Shown: positions 21,016 through 28,069 of the stretch, piece by piece
Position numbering within the stretch: position 1 is the first letter of the stretch
Layout of the letters: each line of letters opens with the position of its first letter
NCBI GenBank assembly: GCA_964441145.1
Contig: CAYTUB010000032.1
Location: forward strand, 1 to 31,520
DNA: 31,520 bases
Direction: 5' to 3'
Source: SHLQ01 sp964441145
Lineage (GTDB): Bacteria; Actinomycetota; Acidimicrobiia; Acidimicrobiales; SHLQ01
Made by a program: the position numbers and the translations under genes
The notes under the pieces: model-generated
Told to the model about the DNA's origin: nothing
The model's database searches: none
What the model saw: the letters and a program-made list of their open reading frames with translations, nothing else

Positions 21016-23577
21016 ATGTCGACCAACGCACCGCAACCAGTGCAGGGGACGCTTGGAACCTTTGGTGGGGTGTTCACGCCGAGCATCCTGACGATCCTCG
21101 GGCTTGTCCTGTTCCTACTCGTCCCGTTTGTGGTGGGATCGGTCGGTCTCTTCCAGGCCCTACTCATCCTGGGACTCTCCACCCTCGTGTCGGTCCTGAC
21201 AAGCATTTCGCTCGCCACTGTGGCGACCAACATTCGCGTTGGCGGCGGCGGCGAGTACTACATCATCTCTCGCACGCTCGGTATCGAGTTCGGCGGCGCG
21301 GTCGGTGTTGTTCTCTATCTCGCCATCTCCGTATCGATCGCCTTCTACTCGATCGGTTTTGCCGAAGCGGTCGTTACCGCGCTCGGTCGAGACAGCACCC
21401 GCATGGTGCAACTCATCGCCGCTGGCTTGGTGCTGGTGATCGCCCTGATCGCATTCGTTGGATCTGACCTCGCAACCAGACTGCAGTTCTTCGTGATGTT
21501 CCTGCTCGTCATTGCGTTGTTGTCATTCCTGTTCGGTTCGATCAGCAGTTTCGACGTCAGTCAATTCACTAGCAACATCGGTGCCCCTGACGAAGCGTCT
21601 CGTTCCGAGGACAGTGTTGGCTTTTGGACAGCCTTCGCGATTTTCTTTCCCGCGGTGACCGGATTTAGTCAAGGCGTCGCGATGTCGGGTGACCTTCGCA
21701 CGCCGAGCGAATCGATTACCCGCGGGACCTTCGCCGCCGTTGGTCTTTCCACGGTCGTCTATCTCGTAGTGATCGTCTTGCTCGCCGGTAACAGCACTGC
21801 AATGGCGCTCGTGGACAACACGAACACCATCATCAGCGAACTCTCAATCGTCAGCTGGACGATGTTGGTCGGCGTGCTCGCGGCGACTATCTCTTCTGCT
21901 CTCGCGTCGACTTTGGGAAGCCCTCGGGTACTGCAACGACTCGGCGAAGACAAGGTCTTGCCAGGTCTCGACCGATTCGCTGAAGGTTCCGGGCCTGCGA
22001 ACAACCCGCGTAAGGCACTGGGCGTTTCGCTGGTCATTGCGTTGGCCACCGTTGCCGTCGGAGATCTCAATGCCATCGCGCCGATCATCTCGATGTTCTT
22101 CCTGGCGAGCTACGCGATCATCAACTACGCCACCTATTACGAGTTTCGGGCTGGTTCCACTGCCTTTCGCCCGACCTTTCGATTCGGTGGCCACTGGGCG
22201 AGCCTCGCCGGAACCATCGCCTGCGTCGGCGCGATCATCGCGATCAACCCGGTAGCTGGCGCGTTGGCCGCGTTGGTCTTCGTTGCCTTGTTTGGCTATC
22301 TGCGCCAGCGTGATGTTCCGGACCGATGGATCGACAGTGTCGGCTCCTACCACTACACCAGGGCCCGAAATCACCTGCAGTCCCACGCTGTTGAGCCTCG
22401 ACCAGCGCGCGATTGGCGCCCCTGTGCCCTCACCTTTGTTCCTCGTGAGCCCCACAGTCGCCGACGGATGCTCACGATGTCATCGTGGCTTGAAGGTGGA
22501 TCGGGTTTCCTCACCGCCGTGCGCATCATCGAAGGGCGCGGACCTGTCCGACGGCGCGAAGCCGCGGCGATTGAGAAGGACCTCGTCCAAGAGGTCCACG
22601 ACCTTGCCCCCGGTGCCTTTGCCCGAACTGTTCTTGCAGAAGATCCAGCCGCGGGGGTGCAGACACTCATCCAATCGCACGGACTCGGCCGGATTCAACC
22701 CAACCTGTCCATCTTCGGCGTACGGGATCTCCGCGGTAGCGATGAAGAACGCAACACCTACGGCGAGATGTTGCAGAGCTCCGTCCGATTTGGAACCAAC
22801 GTTGCCGTACTCGACGTCAACCAAGCTGACTGGCGCGAGTTCGAGGACACACCGCGCAAAGAACGATCCATTGCTCTGTGGTGGTCCGATGATCAGGCGG
22901 GCCAGCTCATCACCTTGCTCGCATGGCTGATTGAACGCCATGAAGAATGGTCCGACGCCAAGATGACCGCATATGTCCCCGGAGACGGAGACGCCCGTGA
23001 GCTCGAGCGTGTGCGCGGGATCTTGAAGGCTGGCCGTATCGATGCCGAGGTCGAACACGTCGATGCGAATCCGGCTGCGCTCACGACGGCTCTCGGGTCA
23101 GCGACGCTTGCCCTCGCCCCGCTTCGGGTCCGACGTGGTTCGGCGCTCGGCCCCTACGACACTCCCCTCGGCATGCTCGTCGAAAGTCTGCCGCTCGCAA
23201 TCCTGGTGCTGGCCACCGAAGAAATCGCTCTCAACGCGGAGCCCGACGAAAGCGACCTCGCTGAGATCGCTCGCATATCCGATCAGCTCGCCAAACTCGA
23301 GCGACGGACAGCAGAACTCGATGCCGAGGCCGGACGCTTGCTGGTGGAGGCCGAGACCATCCGATTGGAAGCCGATACCGAGCCCGACAGCGTTGAACTT
23401 CACGAACAAGCTGATGCGGCTCAACAGGACGCAGTGGCGGCGTTTCGAACGTACGTGAACTCGAGAACGCAATGCCACAACCTTGAACAAGACCTGGCTG
23501 CGCTAGAATCCACCAGCGTTACAACTGAACTACATCCAGGCATCTGGCAAAGCTCCTCGAGGCCGGGACCAGGCTAG
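21016..23577 (+). CDS. SLC12-type cation-chloride cotransporter (APC superfamily)
   Basis: An 853-residue inner-membrane transporter. About 12 membrane helices occupy residues 15-440, opening with GTFGGVFTPSILTILG, then RVGGGGEYYIISRTLG, FAIFFPAVTGFSQGVAMSGDL, then PSESITRGT and TLGSPRVLQRLGEDKVLPG. These are the hallmarks of the SLC12 (Na-K-Cl / K-Cl) branch rather than generic amino-acid permeases. The large cytosolic C-terminus (about 480-853) also fits: WWSDDQAGQLITLLAWLI at 622-639 corresponds to the conserved WWLxDDGGLxLLxPYLL-type block. Residues about 745-830 form a Glu/Ala-rich coiled coil, an extra. It probably moves K+ or Na+ with Cl- or an amino acid. TAATCT lies 8 nt before the ATG. 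It stands as its own unit, possibly with the reductase 44 nt downstream. Confidence 0.85.
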   Translation: MSTNAPQPVQGTLGTFGGVFTPSILTILGLVLFLLVPFVVGSVGLFQALLILGLSTLVSVLTSISLATVATNIRVGGGGEYYIISRTLGIEFGGAVGVVLYLAISVSIAFYSIGFAEAVVTALGRDSTRMVQLIAAGLVLVIALIAFVGSDLATRLQFFVMFLLVIALLSFLFGSISSFDVSQFTSNIGAPDEASRSEDSVGFWTAFAIFFPAVTGFSQGVAMSGDLRTPSESITRGTFAAVGLSTVVYLVVIVLLAGNSTAMALVDNTNTIISELSIVSWTMLVGVLAATISSALASTLGSPRVLQRLGEDKVLPGLDRFAEGSGPANNPRKALGVSLVIALATVAVGDLNAIAPIISMFFLASYAIINYATYYEFRAGSTAFRPTFRFGGHWASLAGTIACVGAIIAINPVAGALAALVFVALFGYLRQRDVPDRWIDSVGSYHYTRARNHLQSHAVEPRPARDWRPCALTFVPREPHSRRRMLTMSSWLEGGSGFLTAVRIIEGRGPVRRREAAAIEKDLVQEVHDLAPGAFARTVLAEDPAAGVQTLIQSHGLGRIQPNLSIFGVRDLRGSDEERNTYGEMLQSSVRFGTNVAVLDVNQADWREFEDTPRKERSIALWWSDDQAGQLITLLAWLIERHEEWSDAKMTAYVPGDGDARELERVRGILKAGRIDAEVEHVDANPAALTTALGSATLALAPLRVRRGSALGPYDTPLGMLVESLPLAILVLATEEIALNAEPDESDLAEIARISDQLAKLERRTAELDAEAGRLLVEAETIRLEADTEPDSVELHEQADAAQQDAVAAFRTYVNSRTQCHNLEQDLAALESTSVTTELHPGIWQSSSRPGPG

Positions 23578-23621
23578 GTTGGCCCTACCCACATGACCGC
23601 GCACACGAAAGAATCAACAAC

Positions 23622-24347
23622 ATGACCGACGCTCGGGATCATTCAGACCTCTCCGCACTGTTTCTCAACTGCTCTAACAAGTACGACAAAGACAAGTCGA
23701 AAACCCTTCGGCTCATAAACCGAGCAGCCGGCATCATGCGAGACGAGGGCGTCGATGTTGAGGTAATCCACGCACTCGATCACGACATCGCGTTCGGCAT
23801 GGAAGAGGACTTGTCCCACACCGGCCGCAAGGATGAGTGGCCAATGCTGCAGGCAAAGATCGAGGCAGCGGACATTTTGGTACTCGGCACACCCATTTGG
23901 CTCGGTGTGAAATCATCGGTCTGCACCCTTGCCGTCGAGCGAATGTATGCATCGTCGGGGCGTCGCAACGCCAAGGGCCAGTTCCTCTACTACGGCAAAG
24001 CGGCCGGTTGTCTGGTTACGGGCAACGAAGACGGTGTCAAAGCATGCTCGATGGAGATCCTCTACGCGATGTCACACATTGGCTACACCGTGCCGCCAGC
24101 GGCCGACGCCGGCTGGATTGGCGAGGCTGGTCCAGGACCGAGCTACGGCGATGTCGTCGAGGGAAGCGATGTTCCCACTGGATATGACAACGACTTCACC
24201 AACCGCAACACCACGATGATGGCCTGGAACCTCATGCACACCGCCGCCATGTTGAAAGATGCTGGCGGAGTCCCCGCGCTGGGCAACATCCCTGAGGATT
24301 GGCGCATGGCATCCAACGCCGCAGATCAGGACCCCGAGTTCCGATAG
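23622..24347 (+). CDS. Flavodoxin-family NAD(P)H-dependent oxidoreductase
   Basis: A 241-residue flavodoxin-like protein. LFLNCSNKYDKDKSKT (about residues 13-28) matches the FMN-phosphate loop of the NADPH-dependent FMN reductase / multimeric flavodoxin group. ADILVLGTPIWLGVKSS (about 85-101) and GCLVTGNEDG (about 128-137) are further FMN-contact loops. YDNDFTNRNTTMMAWNLMH near the C-terminus is typical of the same group. It likely reduces quinones or other electrophiles with FMN, in the cytosol; the substrate is unknown. A ten-codon open frame (ATG 23593) ends in TGA overlapping its ATG, and may be chance. It follows the transporter by 44 nt. Confidence 0.85.
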   Translation: MTDARDHSDLSALFLNCSNKYDKDKSKTLRLINRAAGIMRDEGVDVEVIHALDHDIAFGMEEDLSHTGRKDEWPMLQAKIEAADILVLGTPIWLGVKSSVCTLAVERMYASSGRRNAKGQFLYYGKAAGCLVTGNEDGVKACSMEILYAMSHIGYTVPPAADAGWIGEAGPGPSYGDVVEGSDVPTGYDNDFTNRNTTMMAWNLMHTAAMLKDAGGVPALGNIPEDWRMASNAADQDPEFR

Positions 24348-24371
24348 CTAAACACTTAGGGACCGAAAGAA

Positions 24372-24388
24372 AAGGGGTCAGACCCCTT
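24372..24388 (-). terminator. Hairpin at the 3' end of the Gfo/Idh gene
   Basis: AAGGGGTCAGACCCCTT is a strong stem (AAGGGG/CCCCTT, loop TCAGA). On the minus strand it is followed by TTCTTTC, giving a modest T-rich tail, so it can terminate the Gfo/Idh transcript. The TGA stop codon of that gene lies in the loop. It also stands between two convergent genes and could serve both. Confidence 0.65.
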
Positions 24389-25373
24389 GTGTTGCGCCTC
24401 TTAGGGGGAGGCCTGCGGCGGCATAGATCCCGTCGATTGCGACCATGTTGCGAATCGAATCGTCACCGCTCGTCGGAAACGGCGTGCGGTGAACCACGTG
24501 GTCACAAAAGGCTCGCAGCATATGGACATAGGTGCTGCTATCGGTAATCGACGCGGACGTCTCACCGTTCTCGGTGCGGACGGTCAGCGTGTTGGCGTTG
24601 TAGGGCGAGAGCGGATTCTCTACCGAGATCGAGCCCTCGGTCCCGGTGATCTCCAAGCGAATTTCTGGGTCGCCCGTGTTGATCATCGAGCTTTCGACAC
24701 GCCCGGTCGCACCAGAGGGAAACGCTAGTTCCGCCCACATCGAGCCATCGATATGTTCGGGGCCAACAACCGCTTCGGCCTCGGTCACCGTTGGTTCTTC
24801 CCCAGTGACATGGCGCACCCAGATCGTCGAGTAGCAGCCGAGGTCCATGAGGGACCCGCCGGAAGTGGCGTAGTCCCAGCGAATGTCAGGCTGGGGGATC
24901 GAGATGTTGAAGAACCCCTCGGCCCGAGTGACGTTTCCAATCACACCACGATCGAGTAGATCCAAAAGGCGAAGCCATAGCGGGTGATACCGGTGATGAA
25001 AGGCCTCTCCAAGAATCTGGCCGGTCTCCTCGGCTACCGCTACCATCCCGGCTGCCTCATCGGCATTGGATGCAAAGGGCTTCTCACACAACACGTGCTT
25101 GCCGGCGCGGAGCGCCGCGATGGTCCACTCCGCATGCAGGTTCATGGGAAGTGGGTTGTAGACAACATCGACGTCGTCAGCCTCGATGACCTCCTGGTAG
25201 GTCTCACTGACGTTTGCGATTTCGTGCTCCTCGGCAAAGGACTCCGCTCGATCGCGATTGCGGGCAGCGATTCGGGTGATGTCAGCAGTTCCGAGCTGAG
25301 TGGCTGGTACAACGAGGGCCTTCGGGGCGATCCGGGCCGCTCCGAGGATCCCAAAGCGAAGTGGTGACTGCAT
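24378..25373 (-). CDS. Gfo/Idh/MocA-family oxidoreductase
   Basis: A 331-residue NAD(P)-dependent sugar- or inositol-type dehydrogenase. The Rossmann start RFGILGAARIAPKAL (residues 6-20), VDVVYNPLPMNLHAEWTIAALRAGKHVLCEKPFA as successive parts (68-101, with the catalytic EKP at 97-99), and GEAFHHRYHPLWLRL identify the family. GGSLMDLGCYSTIWVRHVTG is the usual second active-site region (D and Y in place of the more common D/H pair). The substrate cannot be read; cyclic polyols, sugars or trans-dihydrodiols are all used by relatives. AGGG lies 7 nt before the ATG. About residues 43-64 are duplicated as a short fragment near 27.9 kb. Confidence 0.9.
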   Translation of the reverse strand: MQSPLRFGILGAARIAPKALVVPATQLGTADITRIAARNRDRAESFAEEHEIANVSETYQEVIEADDVDVVYNPLPMNLHAEWTIAALRAGKHVLCEKPFASNADEAAGMVAVAEETGQILGEAFHHRYHPLWLRLLDLLDRGVIGNVTRAEGFFNISIPQPDIRWDYATSGGSLMDLGCYSTIWVRHVTGEEPTVTEAEAVVGPEHIDGSMWAELAFPSGATGRVESSMINTGDPEIRLEITGTEGSISVENPLSPYNANTLTVRTENGETSASITDSSTYVHMLRAFCDHVVHRTPFPTSGDDSIRNMVAIDGIYAAAGLPLRGATQGV

Positions 25374-25489
25374 TTTCTAACCCTGTCACATTGCTGGTAC
25401 GCGACGGAGTATCTATCGCGTCGCACAAAGACACGCGAGTCTCAACAACTTCAGCTCTCGGGCTATTTGTGTCAATTTCCTAGATGATT

Positions 25490-25520
25490 ATCACTCTGAG
25501 TCTACCGACTCAGGAGTGAT
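25490..25520. promoter_or_regulatory. Long dyad before the first propeller gene
   Basis: ATCACTCTGAGTC, loop TACC, then GACTCAGGAGTGAT: 13 bp pair with one bulge. It lies 28-58 nt before the ATG at 25548. CATAAT stands 6 nt before that ATG, so if it is the -10 the dyad covers the -35 region and would be an operator. If transcription starts further up, it would be a leader hairpin. Confidence 0.5.
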
Positions 25521-25547
25521 CTCCCGAATCGATGACATAATGGGAGA

Positions 25548-27839
25548 ATGCGTTCTCGAAATCTTCATATTCTCGTATTAGCAACCCTTAGCGTTCTCGC
25601 TGGTGCATTGGTTGTGTCCTACAACCCAGCACCCGCAAGCGCGACCGTCGTACACCCCAGCGTCGCGACCGAGACTCCCCGCCGCGACACGCCGATCGTT
25701 CTCGACGGCATCGTCTACAGCAGCATCCAACTCCAGGACCGCGTCATCGTCGCTGGTGACTTCACGCAAGTCCAAGTCGAGCGCAACGGCCCAATCGTGG
25801 AACGCAACAACCTCTTCGCGTACGACATTAACTCTGGGGAGCTCATCGAAGACTTTGCCCCAGCGGTCAATAACCGTATCCGGAGCCTGGTAGCCGACCC
25901 CGACGGTGGGGCCTTTTACCTCGGCGGCACGTTCACTCAAATCGACGGCCAGTTCCGAACGCGCGTTGCCAAAGTCGGATACGACGGCACTCTCGACCCC
26001 GTCTTCCGCGCCGTTGTCTCCGCGGAGATTCTGACCCTCGACGTGCACGAAAGCGTCCTGTACCTCGGTGGATCATTCATCGCAGTCAACAACGAAGAAG
26101 CAAACCGCATCGGTGCCATCGATGCAACCACAGGAGCATCCGTTGACGGCTTCGACATTCAGGTAACCGGAGTTCTCGGAAGGGCCGGCAGTAATTCCGT
26201 TCCAGCGATCGAGGTCCATCCCGACGGAGACCGATTGCTCGTTGCCTTCAATGGGCAAAGCCTCTATGACGCAAACGGTACTCACGACCGCTTCGGCATT
26301 GGGTTGATCGACCTCGACACCTACACCGTCAACCCCTGGCGAACGCAATGGTACGAGTTCGCCCATCCACGCTGCAGTCAAAACGCTCTCCAACTGCGTG
26401 ATGTGTCTTTTAGTCCTGACGGATCGCAGTTCGCTGTGGTGGAAAAGGGCGGTTTCCGCTGCGACAAGATCGTGTCGTTCGACACCGCAGATGACGGCAC
26501 CAACGACCCGGCATGGGTCACCGCAGCGCACGACTCGGTGTTCTCGGTAGAGGTAACCAACAATGCCGTATACGCAGGCGGTCACTTCTGCTTCGTCGAT
26601 CCGTATGGACCGGTCGCCGCCACCGATGCCGCCGACTTCCCGTGGGGAAACAAGCCCACGGAATGCGACATTGCCAACGGCAACGTTGATACCGACGGAA
26701 TCGCCGCTCGTCAACAAATCGTCGCTCTCGAGCCCGCAACCGGCAATGTCCTCGATTGGAACCCGACAACTACCGCCCTTGAAGCCATCTTCGATATCGA
26801 GTCCGTGGACCGAGGACTGCTTCTTGGCCAAGACGGTCCCCGAGTCAACAACATCATTACCGGTCGGCAGGCCTTTCTCGACTTCGGTGGTGTGACGCCA
26901 GGGTTCGAACCGCCAGCGCCTCCGGTACTTGAGTGCACGGCAACCGTCGACGGCGACACCGTCACCCTCAACTGGAGCGACAGCGACGCCATCCGCCATA
27001 CCGTGCTCCGAGACGGCCGCTGGGCAGCAACCCTCACCGACACCACCTTTAGCCAAGCACCCGGATTCGGCGAGTTCGCATACGAGATTCGCTTCGTCCG
27101 AGCAGCTGGAAACATCCAGATCCCATGCGACCCAAATCCCGTCACCCTCGAGGCACCAGCACCCCCGCCACCACCGGTACTTGAGTGCACGGCAACCGTC
27201 GACGGCGACACCGTCACCCTCAACTGGAGCGACAGCGACGCCATCCGCCATTCCGTGCTTCGAGACGGCCGCTGGGCAGCAACCCTCACCGACACCACCT
27301 TTACCACCACGGGTGCCGGGAGCTTTGAGATTCGCTTCGTCCGAGCAGCTGGAAACATCGAAGTCCCCTGCGATCTCGGCGCTGACCCACAGCCAGAACC
27401 AGAACCGTTTAACCGAGCTCTCGGTCAGACCGTTAGCCAGTCCTCAACAGGATTTAGCGGCGTTGCAACCCGAGCGGTCGATGGCAACACATCAGGTGTG
27501 TATCGGCAAGGCTCAGTCACCCACACCAACAACGAAGCCCAGCCATGGTGGCAGGTAGACCTCGGCGAATCAGGAAGCATTTCCACCGTTGAAATCTGGA
27601 ACCGCACCGACTGCTGCACGGCTCGACTGTCCGATGTCGTGGTATTCGTTTCCGATACCGACATGACCGGCCGATCCATTGCCGAGCTTCAAGCCGACCC
27701 AACCGTCACCACAATCTCCATTGACGGGCCGCTCGCAGCGAACACCGAACTCGGCGCCCAGACCACTGGCCAGTTCGTCCGAGTCCAACTGCGAGGAACA
27801 AACCCCCTTTCCCTCGCCGAAGTGATCGTAAACAGCTAA
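25548..27839 (+). CDS. Secreted delta-60-type beta-propeller protein with FN3-like repeats and F-type lectin domain
   Basis: A 763-residue exported protein. Residues 1-32 are a Sec signal peptide (hydrophobic LHILVLATLSVLAGALVV, cleavage likely after APASA). Residues about 45-455 are a propeller of delta-60-like units (YLGGTFTQIDGQFRTRVAKV, LYLGGSFIAVNNEEANRIGAI, VYAGGHFCF). Two modules of 84 residues, nearly identical, follow at about 459-542 and 543-620 (ECTATVDGDTVTLNWSDSDA), FN3-like and joined by Pro-rich links. The C-terminus (about 621-763) is an F5/8-type C / F-type lectin domain with WWQVDLG and IWNRTDCCTARLSDVVVFVS. The R-x-D-x4-R of the fucose-binding motif and adjacent cysteines are present, with the motif His 27 residues earlier. 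It probably binds glycans at or outside the cell surface. Confidence 0.85.
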   Translation: MRSRNLHILVLATLSVLAGALVVSYNPAPASATVVHPSVATETPRRDTPIVLDGIVYSSIQLQDRVIVAGDFTQVQVERNGPIVERNNLFAYDINSGELIEDFAPAVNNRIRSLVADPDGGAFYLGGTFTQIDGQFRTRVAKVGYDGTLDPVFRAVVSAEILTLDVHESVLYLGGSFIAVNNEEANRIGAIDATTGASVDGFDIQVTGVLGRAGSNSVPAIEVHPDGDRLLVAFNGQSLYDANGTHDRFGIGLIDLDTYTVNPWRTQWYEFAHPRCSQNALQLRDVSFSPDGSQFAVVEKGGFRCDKIVSFDTADDGTNDPAWVTAAHDSVFSVEVTNNAVYAGGHFCFVDPYGPVAATDAADFPWGNKPTECDIANGNVDTDGIAARQQIVALEPATGNVLDWNPTTTALEAIFDIESVDRGLLLGQDGPRVNNIITGRQAFLDFGGVTPGFEPPAPPVLECTATVDGDTVTLNWSDSDAIRHTVLRDGRWAATLTDTTFSQAPGFGEFAYEIRFVRAAGNIQIPCDPNPVTLEAPAPPPPPVLECTATVDGDTVTLNWSDSDAIRHSVLRDGRWAATLTDTTFTTTGAGSFEIRFVRAAGNIEVPCDLGADPQPEPEPFNRALGQTVSQSSTGFSGVATRAVDGNTSGVYRQGSVTHTNNEAQPWWQVDLGESGSISTVEIWNRTDCCTARLSDVVVFVSDTDMTGRSIAELQADPTVTTISIDGPLAANTELGAQTTGQFVRVQLRGTNPLSLAEVIVNS
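26922..27425 (+). repeat. Tandem 252-bp duplication inside the propeller-lectin gene
   Basis: The two FN3-like modules begin at 26922 and 27174, exactly 252 bp (84 codons) apart. The first ~130 bp are almost identical (for example GCCATCCGCCAT followed by A versus T), and they drift near the linkers. The near identity at DNA level points to a recent internal duplication or ongoing gene conversion. Confidence 0.85.
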
Positions 27840-27876
27840 ATCGAGCAGCATTCCACGAGCGACTAGAACCCTGGTC

Positions 27877-27900
27877 GGCGGCCGATCCAAGACGGCCGCC
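27877..27900 (+). terminator. GC-rich hairpin after the propeller-lectin gene
   Basis: GGCGGCCG, loop ATCCAAGA, CGGCCGCC: a perfect 8-bp stem 37 nt after the stop. There is no T-tract, so termination is plausible but unproven. It directly abuts the Gfo/Idh fragment. Confidence 0.45.
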
Positions 27901-27964
27901 CTCGATGACCTCCTGGTATGTCGCACTGACGTTTGCGATTTCGTGCTCCTCGGCACAGGCTCCC
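27900..27964 (-). pseudogene. Fragment of the Gfo/Idh gene (duplicated remnant)
   Basis: About 65 bp match 25181-25245, the part of the Gfo/Idh gene coding for about residues 43-64 (EEHEIANVS.TYQEVIE), with only a few mismatches. The fragment has the same orientation relative to the following propeller gene as the complete gene has to the first propeller gene. It has no start or stop of its own and cannot be functional as an enzyme. Confidence 0.8.
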
Positions 27965-28069
27965 ACAGTCGGACTTGGTCGAACAACGACGACCCTCCAT
28001 CAACAGAATTACCACCCGAAGTCATGTCTCGATGCGAAAAAAGCTCCGCTAAATGACATACTCGAACGG

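Noticed and set aside
20733..21233. 166-codon minus-strand frame over the repeat mosaic and transporter start
   Set aside because: It runs through non-coding repeats and antisense to the transporter, with no recognisable domain.
23593..23625. Ten-codon frame whose TGA overlaps the reductase ATG
   Set aside because: It could be a leader peptide, but it is too short to tell from chance and has no clear ribosome-binding site.
26073..27251. 392-codon minus-strand frame inside the propeller-lectin gene
   Set aside because: It is antisense to a well-supported exported protein and repeats itself because the underlying FN3 modules are duplicated. Its composition is not protein-like.
27570..28025. 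Minus-strand frames across the Gfo/Idh fragment
   Set aside because: They join antisense propeller-gene sequence to the duplicated fragment and have no proper start. The fragment is reported as a remnant only.
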